Shown here in pieces: positions 11,747 through 22,642 of a stretch of 64,000 bases of DNA. The stretch spans positions 237,263,475 through 237,327,474 of the forward strand of contig NC_066579.1 of assembly GCF_024323335.1 (NCBI RefSeq), in the 5' to 3' direction. The notes beneath the pieces were generated by a model. The model searched no databases. It saw only the letters and a list, made by a program, of their open reading frames with translations, and was not told the DNA's origin. The position numbers and the translations under genes are program-made. Each line of letters starts with the position of its first letter. Position 1 is the stretch's first letter. This DNA is from Lathyrus oleraceus (lineage: Eukaryota > Streptophyta > Magnoliopsida > Fabales > Fabaceae).

Positions 11747-13918
11747 TCATACGAAGTATTTTTTTACTACGTCTGTGTTCACAGGGAGTGGAAAGTGTTC
11801 ACCATCCATAGTTGGAAGCATCATGGCTCCGCCAAATAAAACTTTACAATATATGGACCTTCATAATTCGGAGTCCACTTGCTCCTGTGATCAGATTGTG
11901 GAAGAATAATCCTTTTCAAAATGAGCTCACCAGCCTTATAACTCTGAGGACGGACTTTCTGATCGAATGACTTCTTCATTCGCTTTTTATATAACTGCCC
12001 ATGACAAATAACAATCATTCTTTTCTCTTCGATGAGGTTCAACTGTTCCAATCTGTTATGAACCCACTCAACCTCGTCGAGTTTCACATCTATCATCAAC
12101 CTTAAAGAAGGGAATTCAACTTCAACATGCAAAACTGCTTCCATGCTGTACATTAATGAGAATGGGGTTGCCCCGATCGAGGTACGCACCGAAGTACGAT
12201 AACCGTGCAAAGCAAAAGGTAGCATCTCATGCTAGTCCTTGTACGTTACAACCATCTTCTATACAATCTTCTTGATATTCTTATTGGCTGCCTCAAAATC
12301 TCCTTTCATCTTCGGGCGATACAGGGAGGAATTATGATGCTGAATTTTAAAGTTCTGGCATAGCTTTGTCATCATGTTGTTGTTGAGATTGGACCCATTG
12401 TCCATAATAATCTTCTTGGGGATTCCATAACGACAAATGATATTCTCTTTGATGAAGCGGGAAACCACTTGTTTAGTCACATTGGCATAAGAAGCGGTTT
12501 CCACCTACTTGGTGAAATAATCAATAACCACTAAGATGAAACGGTGTCCGTTCGAAGCGTTGGGCTCAATGCATCTGATCATGTCAATTCCCCACATTAC
12601 AAAGGGACATGGTGAAGTCAAAACATTCAATGGCACGGGAGGAACATGCATTTTATCAGCATAAATTTGGCAGTTATGACACGATCTAGCATGAATGTGG
12701 GAATCAGTTTCCATGGTCATCCAGTAATAACCTGCTCTCAAAATCTTATTAGCCATGGTATGACCACTGGAATGGGTTCCAAATGATGATTCCTCTTATA
12801 AATCACATCCCCGTTCAAGAAAAACATAGCAGACAACTTCCTCAGTGTTTTCTTATCTGTGATAGATGCATCCTCCGGGTACTCTTGTTTTTCAAGGTAT
12901 CTTTCGATATCATAAAACCAAGGCTTATCATCTTGCACTTCATCGTTAGCACAGAAAAATCATGGCTCATCCAACCTCATGATTCTGATGGAGGGGGCCT
13001 CATTCGCCCATTTAGCTTTAGACATGGATGCTAGAGTAGCAAATGCATCTACTAAGTGGTTCTCTTTTCTCGGGATATGGTCAAACATGATCTCCTCAAA
13101 ATATGGAATCAACTTAATTACATGCTCCCGGTACGGAATCATATTTGGGTGCCTCGTCTCCCACTCTCCTTTGATTTGGCTGATAACTAGAGTCGAGTCC
13201 CCGTATACCTTCAGGAATTTGTTTCTCAAGTCAATAGCTACTTCAATCTCGTAGATGCAAGCTTCATATTCATCCATGTTATTGGTGCCATCAAAATAGA
13301 TTCTGGAAGTGAAAGGAATATGAAAACCTATGGGAGAAGTAATGACAACTCCCACACCATTTCCCAAAGCATTTTAAGCACTGTCGAACACAAGCGTCCA
13401 TCGTGATCTTGGTTCAGGGCCTTCATCTGGGTCTGGTATATTGTGATATTCTTTGAGAAATAGCACATCCTCATCAAGAAATTCAAACTTCATTGGCTGA
13501 TAATCCTCTATAGGTTGATGAGCCAAGTAATCTGCAACTATACTACTATTGATGGCTTTTTGAGTTGTATACTGAATATCATACTCTGTTAAAATAATTT
13601 GCCAACAAGCAACTCTTCCTGTGAGAGCAGACGTTTCAAAAATATACTTAATTGGGTCCATCTTTGAGATCAGCAAGGTGGTATGACTCAACATATATTG
13701 TCTCAACCGGCGAGCAGCCCATGCCAGAGCGCAACAAGTTTTCTTGAGCAGTGACTATTGGATTTCACAACTGGTAAACTTTTTGCTCTAGTAGTATATT
13801 GCATGCTCTTTTCGGCCAGACTCGTCATGTTGGCCTAATACACACCCCATTGACTCATCAAGGACGGGGAGGTACATGATCAATTATCTTCCTTCTACCG
13901 GAGGCATAAGAATTAGAG
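11747..13918 (-). pseudogene. pol: Element B pol, C-terminal part: RNase H, second RNase H, integrase
   Basis: The minus-strand reading resumes after the solo LTR. RNase H end: LRQYMLSHTTLLISKMDPIKYIFE (about 13706). The second, archaeal-type RNase H (about 13440-12960) has DEYEACIYEIEVAIDL, GDSTLVISQIKGEW and DAFATLASM. Integrase (about 12780-12250) has HARSCHNCQIYADK, GIDMI, MDNGSN (TDNGSN in F) and FEAANKNIKKIV, so the three acidic residues remain. The C-terminus has ALHGYRTSVRTS and WTPNYEGPYIV. Stops and frame changes occur near 13374, 12960, 12505 and 12259, and a frameshift near 11835. About 25 codons between YKRN and the zinc-binding region are deleted, with a frame change. The frame ends at TGA 11749-11747. 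Confidence 0.85.
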
Positions 13919-13923
13919 GGTAC
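13919..13923. repeat. Target-site duplication GGTAC, left copy (solo LTR G)
   Basis: A 5 bp direct repeat flanks G. Removing G and one copy rejoins the B RNase H region. Confidence 0.9.
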
Positions 13924-16483
13924 TGTAGCGGGGTATTCGTTACCATTAGAGATATTGACTAAATCTAAGGTAAACCATACAAGTCGAGTCGCCACCGCAC
14001 TTCTATTTATCCAAAGGAATGGTTAGAAAGCGAACAAAAACCTAAAAGTTTTACCGAATCAAAAACTAGTAAAAATGTCAGAGATCTGGGTAAGGGGGTT
14101 GGTTATGCAATGGGAAGGTTTTAAGCACCCAAAACATCCTAGGTACTCCTAGGGAGCCCTTTTCACATTTGTTGTAAGGTTGGTATTTTGTGAAAAATTG
14201 TTTGTGCAAACATGATTGAAGAGATGAGAAGAGAATATACAAGTTATTTACATTTTGTGTTTGGATGGATAAACCCATTGCCTACGTACCATCTTAAAAA
14301 AGATTAGGATCAAAACCTCGTAGTTCGGGGTAAAAATGTCAAAATGAGTTGGTGAATTGATTGGTCCAAAAGCCTTAAGGTCTTTTGTTATCCAAGGGAG
14401 AAAACTCAACCTAAAACTACAAATCCACCATGTGAGGATAGCTTCAACATGCTAGTGAGGGGTTAACCCTATAATAAGCATGGAAGACTCATTGTCCATC
14501 ACTAAGGATATAGGTGAGTATTACATCTACCTCAAGGATAACTCAAACCTAATAGCTAAAGGCTATGAAATATTTGATTTAGAAAGTGGCCATTGAAACC
14601 ACAAAAGAAGTATTTGAATGGGTTATATTTACCAATGAAAAGTATTTACAAAATATGGTCAAAGTTGATTTACAAGCTCAATTCAAAATAAGTGTTATGA
14701 AAAGAGAGTTTGGAAATCAAAAGCATAAGGCTTAGGTTTCTAATGTTTGAAAAGAGGTGTTAAATGTTTGCACAAAAGTTTTGGCTTGGGTTAGAGTGGA
14801 GGGAAGAAGAAGAAGGGCTAATAGTCCTAATCATACAAGAGATAAGGGATAATAAACAAGACCACAAATGGAGTTCCTCTCTTGAGATCATATTGATGAT
14901 CGAAGTAGCTCCCATCCTTTAGAATATGCAAGCAAAAAAATAATAGTAAGCTCAAGCAACAATCAAACAAGCCTCTTAAGAGATCCTCAATGTATCTTGT
15001 ATCTTTCACTTTGGATGAACATGGCAATGGTTCTTCAATTTGAGCTCTCATAGGATTCCCTAGCACAAGAGCACACACATCAAAAGTTTTATGAAGCAAA
15101 TCAAGAATGGACAAGAGTGAGTTTAGAGGTTTGGTCCTTCTAATCCATCTTCACCATTTAAAGTCATTTTACTCTAATTTGCATAGGGAAAGTCCTAGAA
15201 ACTAAGTCCATTTGGTCCAAAACCATCAAAACAAAACACAAGCACAATAATATATACACAATTATGTGCTCAAGTGAGCAAAAGGAAAATTGCATTAACA
15301 TAAACATGTGCTCAAATGAGCAAAGGGGAAAAGCAAATGAATAATATGTACAAGAATAGTAAATTGCATAAATGTAAAGAGCATGAATTAAATGTTAATG
15401 GTCAATGGTTAGTGTTAGTAGTTAGTGTGCCATAAGGCAAATTTAGCGCTATGTTAAGCAATCGTAATTGGACTTATGTAGAAGTCACAACTATCTGATG
15501 TCGGTCAATAATAATGTAGGCAACAACACAAGTTAGAGGTCTTGATTAGTGAATCAAACTCCAACAACTTGCCATGCCAAAAAGATTAGAAATGATCTTG
15601 TATTAGTTTAAGTCCTTTGCATGATTTAGAAAGCAATCTATCCTTAATGCAAAGCCATTCACTTGATCATTTGATCAAGATGAATTAGATTTGAATCAAG
15701 GAAGATTAAACCTCCCTAATTAATGCTAACCATCAACCTTTAACTCATTGATCAAAAAGAAGAAAAGAAGAAAAGAAGAAGAAGAAATAAAGTGCATTAA
15801 ATGAAATGGAATGTACCAATCAACAAATGTTGACCAAAGATAGGGAAGATCAAGGTCAAATAATAGAAAACATAAGCAAAATGAAGATTGGAAGTCAAGA
15901 AATAAACAAAATATTTTTGGCATTTTTAATATTTAAAATAAAACTTGAATTGAAATATTAAAGAAAGGTCAAACTTCAAACTCACTTCAAATCAACTTTG
16001 AAAAGTCCAAGTGAATTATCCCAAGTTCAACAAGGTCAAACAAAGTTTGACAAGAAAATTCAGCATTTTTAAAAGTCAGAAACTATTTTTAATCAATTAA
16101 AAATGAATAAAAATAACTTAATTGAACTAAAATCTCAAATAAATCTCAAATCAATTAATAAATTGATGAGAATATTTTTCATAGATCTATCATCATTCAA
16201 AGAGGTTGAGAAAATATTTTTGTATTTTTTGAATATCAAAAACAATTTAAAATGAATTAAAAATAACCAGAAAAGAGAAAATTATTAAGAAATAGCAAAT
16301 GATAAAATTAAAAATATTAAAAATCATTTGTAGAAACTAGAAATTAAAAGAGAAATAATGCAATTGGTCCCATAATTTTTGGACCAATAATAAAAGAGAT
16401 ATGGATTGTAGAAAATGAAATGGAATTTAAAAATGAAATAGAAAATAAAATTAGAATTAAAAAAAATGGAAAAAGCGTGAGCC

Positions 16484-16527
16484 CTTGGATCTGAGCTCAT
16501 TAATTGAGCTGGCAGATGCAAGGATCC
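16484..16527 (-). repeat. LTR hairpin, copy in solo LTR G
   Basis: Minus strand: GGATCCTTGCATCTGCC, then the core CTCAATTAATGAGCTC, then AGATCCAAGG. It is the diverged counterpart of the perfect inverted repeat at 22597-22642. Confidence 0.65.
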
Positions 16528-17224
16528 ACAAGCGCGCGCCTAGTGTATTCCAGAGTCAATGCAACCACATGGATATTAAAGAAAAGTCATAACAATGAAG
16601 CATGGAGATTAAATATGGAGAATGCATCGCACGACTCAGATTGGATCTGGCAAATGGACGGTGGCCAGCACCACCGTCTTCTCCGGCAAGCTCCGGTGAG
16701 AGTTCAAAAATGCAGAGATTCAAATGTTAACTAAAATGCACGATCTAGACACCATTCGAAAGGTGAAGTTATGTACATCACTCCTATGCCACTCAATTCC
16801 ACTCTAGATTCCTATTAAGAGAGAAATCAAAGATGGAAGTTTGGTGGTGTTCAACTGAACTTGCTCAATTTCAACAATTAAGCACACAATAATGATGCCT
16901 ATATAGAGAGGACTTCAGACAACACAAGATCAAGGCAAATGAAGCAAAATATGATGAGATTCGAAGCGAATTTCAGTCGAGCAAAACCTTTGGATTGTGA
17001 AGAATTGAGTCATTCTCTTTGGTTCCTTTTGCAAACAGAAGCTTCAATGGATCAAATGAAGAAGGTCTAGGAACTTTAGATCTTAAAATTCAACCAAATG
17101 CAATTGAATTTCAGATCTGAATTTTTAGAGAAAAATGAAGTTTGTTCCTTTGGTATGGGTGGGGATTCAATTCAATAGGGATTTAGGCGCCATTAGGTTG
17201 AAGAATTGTGAAGGCATGGTATGG

Positions 17225-17232
17225 TATTTATA
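17225..17232 (-). promoter_or_regulatory. TATA box of solo LTR G
   Basis: Minus-strand TATAAATA about 1.52 kb from the LTR start, the same place as in E, D and C (1.50-1.52 kb). The position is consistent with the U3 promoter. Confidence 0.65.
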
Positions 17233-18754
17233 GATGGAGAGAGCTGAATGCATGAGCTAATTCGTGTGCATGGCAAATGGATTTTGAATTGCATGGGCCT
17301 GTGTAAGCATGTGGAAGGCCCAATGAGGGTTAAAACAACTTGCTGAGTTCATGTGAAATGAAAATGGACGTGTACATTTGATGTAATCAGCTCTTGCATG
17401 GCAATTGAATCAAGTTTTCAAAAATGCACCTAATTCTTCATGTCTTCGAAAATGATGCTTCCAAACTCCAAATGCAACCTTATGAGTAATGGTTAGAAAG
17501 CTTGTTGCATAAGGAACAAATGCTATGTTGATCAAAACTCCAATTGGGCCTTGGAAATTAGTGAAATTTGACCTTGAAGTGTAGGGTGCAAAACATGCAT
17601 ATGTGAAGTTTCCAAAATTGGCCAATGTTCAAGCCCTTCTGTTTCAGTGATGCAAGCTCCAAATGATAAACTCTTCAACATGAAAGTTGTAGATATTTTC
17701 AATATAATCAATTAAGACTTAAATTTGTCATCATTTGGATTTTTAATGAAGAAGTTATGGGCACTTGATGTTGGACTTTTTCACATTTCAATGCATTTGG
17801 CCCAAAGTGACCTATAATGTTTTGCATTATCACATGTATTTATTTTGAGATTTTGCAATTTTTCTCAACATAACATTTGAAGTAGACACAATAATATTTC
17901 CAATTCATTAAGTCTCACCTCAAAATCATGAAAAATGAATGAGTTATGTTCTTGGGAAGTTGACCCAAAATTAGGGTTTCAGTCAAAATGACCTATAATG
18001 ACTTGGAATGGATCATGACCTTCCAAGCTTCAAATCAAGTTTTTATGAACATGAAAGTTGTTCATATTATCCTTAATAACATTTTTTCTCTTGGGGTCAT
18101 CTTCATTTGATAATCACATCAAACGTTGGGTCTCAGTGTATTTCAAAATAGTCAGATGAATTGACTGATCAACTTCTCAAATCCACAACTCAGATCTTGA
18201 TGAATTGATGATTAAGGACACTCAAATAAGTCCAAATATGCATGAAATGATGAATTAAAGAACTCCCCTTGATTGTATTTGACCATGGGTTGAGGTTGCT
18301 TCATGAGCAAGGCATTGTTGATGATCAGATGAATTAGGGTTTCCTTGGGAAACAAACTCCAAACCCCTTGACTTGATTTGATCAAAATGATGAATTGAGA
18401 TAATTGGGAGGCATATTTGATGGATGAGAGCTTTAGGAACCATTACCATGCTTGCTTTCATCTTCTCTTGATCATATCATTGCACAAAGGATCTCCTAGA
18501 AGCTTTTTAGATCTTGTGATTGCTCAAGCTACAAACAAGAAATGTTAGTGACATATTTTTGTGCTTTTGGTTAGTAGATAAAAATGAGAAAAGCAATGAT
18601 ATACAGTTCAAGCATGCTTGGTGATATCAAACCACTCACAAGAGAGATCCCACCTAAAGGCAAAGGGAACCAAGATACTCATGATCCTTGAGGCTATGCA
18701 AATGCAATGTTATGATGCCATGAGGGATCTTAGGGCCAAAAATAGGGTCTTACA

Positions 18755-18759
18755 GGTAC
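18755..18759. repeat. Target-site duplication GGTAC, right copy (solo LTR G)
   Basis: Partner of the copy at 13919-13923. Confidence 0.9.
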
Positions 18760-19980
18760 TTGCAAGTATTCCTTTATTCTTTTGAATGCTCCTTGACAAT
18801 CTTCGTTCCACTTGACGACCTGATCTTTTCTTAATAACTTGAACATTGGTTCACAAGTGGATGTTAGATTGGAGATGAATCTAAAAATGTAGTTCAACCT
18901 CCCTAAGAAACCACACACTTCTCTTTCTGTATTTGGTTCAAGCATCTCTTGAATTGCTTTTATTTTTGCAGGATCAACCTCGATTCCTCTTTCGCTTATC
19001 AGAAAGCCAAGTAATTTACCAGATCTTACCCCAAAGGTACATTTGTTCTTCCTCAATCTGAATTTCCTTAATCTCTCAAACAATTTCTACAAGTTGACTA
19101 GATCTTCTTCCTCTTTATGGGACTTTACAATCATATCATCCACATAGCACTCAATCTCCTTATGGATAATGTCATGGAACAGGGTCACCATAGCACGTTG
19201 GTAGGTTTCCCCAACGTTCTACAAACCAAAAGGCATTACCTTGTAACAAAAGGTTCCCCAAGGCATGATAAATTTGGTCTTCTCCATATCTTCCGGAGTC
19301 ATTTTGATCTGATTGTAATCGGAGAAACCATCCATGAAAGAAAATACCGAGAATTGTGCAATGTTATCTACCAATACATCAATATGAGGAAGCGGGAAAT
19401 CATCCTTGGGACTTGCTCTATTCAAATCCCGATAATCGACACACATCCTTACCTTGCAATCCTTCTTAGGCACATGAACGATATTAGCTACCCACGGAGG
19501 GTAAGAAGTAACAACCAGAAAACCTGCATCAAACTGCTTTTGAAACTCATCTTTGATCTTCTTGGACATATATGAGCGCGTCCTTCGAAGCTTCTTCTTG
19601 ACAGGGGGACACTCTTCTTTCAAAGGTAGCATATGCACCACAATATATGTATCGATCCTAGGCATTTCTTGGTAATACTAAGCAAAAATATCAACAAACT
19701 CTCGCAACATTTCTATCAACCTTGTCTTCACACTTTCTTCTAAAGCGGCCCAAACCCTAACCTCTTTCACTTCGTCCCCAGTTCCGAGATTCATAACCTC
19801 AATCGACTCTTGATGTAGTTGTATGACCTTTTCTTCTTGCCTTAATAACCTTGCTAACTCTTCGGGGAGTTCACAATCTTCCTTACCTTCTTCTTCGACT
19901 TGGTAGATCGGATTATCAAAGTCATAATGAGCGATAGCAGAATCGTTATCAATAGAATACGGGATTGATGTGGATCCACA
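18760..19980 (-). pseudogene. pol: Element B pol, N-terminal part: reverse transcriptase
   Basis: Ty3/gypsy reverse transcriptase on the minus strand. The N-terminal acidic leader (about 19950-19700) has DNPIYQVEEEGKEDCELPEE. RT motifs are AGFLVVTSYPPWVANIV, KVRMCVDYRDLNRASPKDDFPLPHID (about 19440-19365), FSFMDGFSDYNQIKM, PWGTFCYKVMPFGL and YVDD at 19146-19135, then CTFGVRSGKLLGF and CGFLGRLNYI. Lesions: TAG at 19680-19678, 19221-19219 and 19089-19087. The reading stops at LQVP, where solo LTR G begins, and continues at 13918. Confidence 0.88.
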
Positions 19981-20220
19981 TTAATGATGTTTTTATGTTT
20001 TTTAAGAAGTTTGTAATGAAAAGAAAACATTTCCATTTAAAAAAAATAAAGATTAAAAACAAAACGAAGAAAGACAGAGACAAAAATATTTGAATGCAAA
20101 ATGTCCTTTTTTTAATGATAAAGATTGAAAATAAAAACATGGTGGCCCTACATGATTCACTATGCCTTGGGAAGAGTGTAGAAATTATTGCATGATAAAG
20201 AAAACAAAACAGAAATTTAC
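19978..20220 (-). other. Element B pro/RT intron
   Basis: The donor GTAAAT begins at 20220 within GAG-TAA, so the protease stop overlaps the donor as in C and F. The length to the point where RT similarity begins matches the F intron (243 bp). The expected acceptor AG is not visible (TGTGG stands there), so splicing may have been lost by mutation. Confidence 0.6.
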
Positions 20221-20399
20221 TCCTGATCGAGCGTGACTTGGATGATATCCTCAGAAGTCCAGTTGCCGAGCTCTTCCCCTGGAACACTTAGGTGAATCCA
20301 ATTGTCAGTATCATAATTACTGTCGATGTCGTCACCAAACACATTGGCTTGACCATCCTTGACACAACCAGGACTTGAAAACTTCACTGGAATGAAAGC
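20217..20399 (-). pseudogene. Element B protease C-terminus (truncated by element E)
   Basis: The minus-strand reading ends DNWIHLSVPGEELGNWTSEDIIQVTL before TAA at 20219-20217. It aligns with the end of the F gag-pro frame (DDWVRPRAPGEIISNWTAEDIVHVTL). The upstream part is displaced by the LTR starting at 20400; the rest of gag-pro should lie beyond the right edge, after the nested stack. Confidence 0.8.
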
Positions 20400-21903
20400 T
20401 GTAAGACCCCAATTTTGACCCTAACATCCCTCATGCTATCTCATCATTGCATTGGCTTTAAGGTCACACCTTGACATCCTCCTTATCCCTCCTTCGATGG
20501 GTTTGCATTAGGAGAGATCACCAAGCATATTTGATTGTATCATACTTTGTTTTTTCTTTATTTACTAACCAAAATACCAAAAATAAGTATATATATAGCT
20601 TTGTTTCTTTTGTAGGTAGTGTGTGTATCCACCAATGCCTCATCAAGCTCATAACAAGGGTTTAAGACCCTCAAAGCAAGGAGATCAATAAAGAGATAGT
20701 TCAAAATGGTTCTAGGCATCATATATGGATCCCTATGTTCTTCATTTATCATTCGTATCAAGAGATTATCAAGAGCTTGAAGCTTGTTTGCCTTGGAAAC
20801 CCTAATTCATCTGGGCATCTTGTGTGACTTCCTCAGCAAGTTTCTTCAACAATTGGTCCAATATATCAAGGGTTACTTCATTTAACATCATCTTATACAT
20901 ATATGATCCTCTATAAGTTCAAAATATCAAGAGAACTTCAAGTTTTCAAGTTGGTTCAAGGTAGTTGACCAGAGAAAGTCAACTAATCAAAACTGGGGTT
21001 CCCTAGACCCTATCTCCTACAATGTTTGTCATATGAAAATGATTCCAAGATAAAATTTACTCCTTATGACATTCCAAATAACTTCCATGTTTAGGTGAAG
21101 ATCTAGTTTTTCTTGGAAAGTCATTTTGTATGGTGAACGATTATAGGTCATTTTGTTTATGCCCTAGTTAGGAGGTCAACTTCCAAGAACCATAACTTGC
21201 TCAATTGTTATGATATGAAGGCCATCAAAGTTTCATGATCAATTTCAATATGTACTACCCAAATTTTATTCTTTGATAAACCTCAAATTCAACTTGCAAG
21301 GGCATGTTCCAAGAGGAAACATTATAGGTCATTTTGGGGCATTACCATTAAACAAGCAATTTTCCTCAACTTCTAAAATGCATAACGCCTTCATGCGAAA
21401 TCCAAATGAGGTCAAATTCGTAACGAAATTGGATAGGATTGAAATGGATGAAGAAATATTTTCCATTTGAAGCTCATAGCAAAAGTTATTCAAGGTGGAA
21501 TAAGTGGACATTTGACTTTGTACTTAGAAAATTTTCAATTATGTTTGATTTCTCAAACTTCCACCTAAAATTCATCATGGCCCAAGCTTCAAATGGAAAA
21601 GAGTTCAACATGAAAGGTGTTTTCATTGATGTCACCTTTCCAAAAAGTCTAAGATCATCTCATTTGGACCAAGACTGAAGGACTTCTGCATGAGTGTAAT
21701 GCATGGCCCCATTTAGAAAGATTTGTAACCAATTTTCATTTCAACATTGCATGGTCCCTTGATTTTATTTCAGCATCATTTGGAATTGGGTTTGGACCTT
21801 TTGACGTCATTGATTGGGCTTTGTACACTCCTATGCAAACATGCATGAGATCATTGCTATTTTTATATTTTTGATGGAAGTGTGTGAAAAGAACTTGGTA
21901 GCC

Positions 21904-21910
21904 TATAAAT
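21904..21910 (+). promoter_or_regulatory. TATA box, LTR E
   Basis: CCTATAAATACATG about 1.50 kb from the LTR start. The position is conserved in D, C and G. Confidence 0.7.
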
Positions 21911-22596
21911 ACATGCCCCCGGTGATCAGAAATTGGATCCTCGGGCCCAAGCTTCGACCCCCTTCTTCCCTAAACACCATTGAAAGGATAATCTTGAAGA
22001 TTTCTTGAGAAATCGAGTTTCAATTCTCATTCTGTTTTAGAATTGAAACTCCAAGAGTCCAATCTTTTTAACCATACAAATCATCTCCTACAAGTTTCTA
22101 GAGTCATGCCAAGCCAATTTTGAAGCAAGATCAAGCTAATTTGAAGCTCCTCGAAGGTGAGCTTTCAGAAACTTTTCTTCTTCGATTCTCCCTCATTTCT
22201 CATCCATTTTGATCTATTGTGGTTTGCTGAAGTCCTACCAATGTAGGCAACAAGATTGAGTTGCTTTCAGGTCAAATCGAAGCGACTCAGTTCATGATCC
22301 TCAAAATTCAAATCCCTGTATCTTTCAATATACTAGGAATTGGAGAAAAATGAGTCCAGATTCGAGCTCTTGAGCATTTTTTCTTTAAAATCATGTCCTT
22401 GTTTTTCATTTTGGTGAGGGTTGGTGGCCATCCAGTCTGATGAGGTTCACAGAAGAAGATGACCGGAGCCCTAGCTCTGGTGGTGTGTTGGCGTGTCCCC
22501 AACCCTTTGATCCATTCAATGTTTTAATCTTGGCCCTTGATTCTGATTACCATTGGTGTGACGCGTTTGACTTGGTACCGTGGATAGTGTAGACAT

Positions 22597-22642
22597 GGCC
22601 ATCAGATCTGCGACCTCAATTAATGAGGGAGATCTGATGGCC
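22597..22642. repeat. Perfect LTR hairpin, LTR E
   Basis: The arms GGCCATCAGATCT and AGATCTGATGGCC are a perfect 13 bp inverted repeat around a 20 bp centre that itself contains CCTCAATTAATGAGG. It lies about 690 bp downstream of the TATA box, so it would be in the transcript. Copies: 27800-27842, 34482-34522 and 16484-16527. Confidence 0.9.

Larger units (their letters stand above)
13924..18754 (-). mobile_element. Solo LTR G, family 1 (4831 bp)
   Basis: On the minus strand it starts TGTAAGACCCTATTTTTGG at 18754 and ends CCCCGCTACA at 13924, with GGTAC on both sides. It matches LTRs E, D and C at the start, the TATA region, the hairpin core, the block with AGTTGTGACTTCTACATAAG (reverse at about 15475-15495) and the U5 end. 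No PBS or internal sequence follows, so it is a solo LTR left by LTR-LTR recombination. It splits the B polyprotein between RT and RNase H. The ends plus intact TSD fix the exact termini of the family-1 LTR. Confidence 0.92.
11282..20399 (-). mobile_element. Element B: old Tat-type element, pro end to 3' UTR
   Basis: Minus-strand remnant with, right to left, the protease C-terminus, intron, RT, RNase H, second RNase H, integrase and 3' UTR. A solo LTR (13924-18754) interrupts it. Element E cuts its right end at 20399, and its left end merges into unassigned DNA before the LTR fragment at 11281. It has many stops, frameshifts and a deletion in integrase. As host of both family-1 insertions it is the oldest layer visible. 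Confidence 0.8.

Noticed and set aside
19117..19575. 152-codon plus-strand frame
   Set aside because: It lies opposite the B reverse transcriptase and is explained by it.
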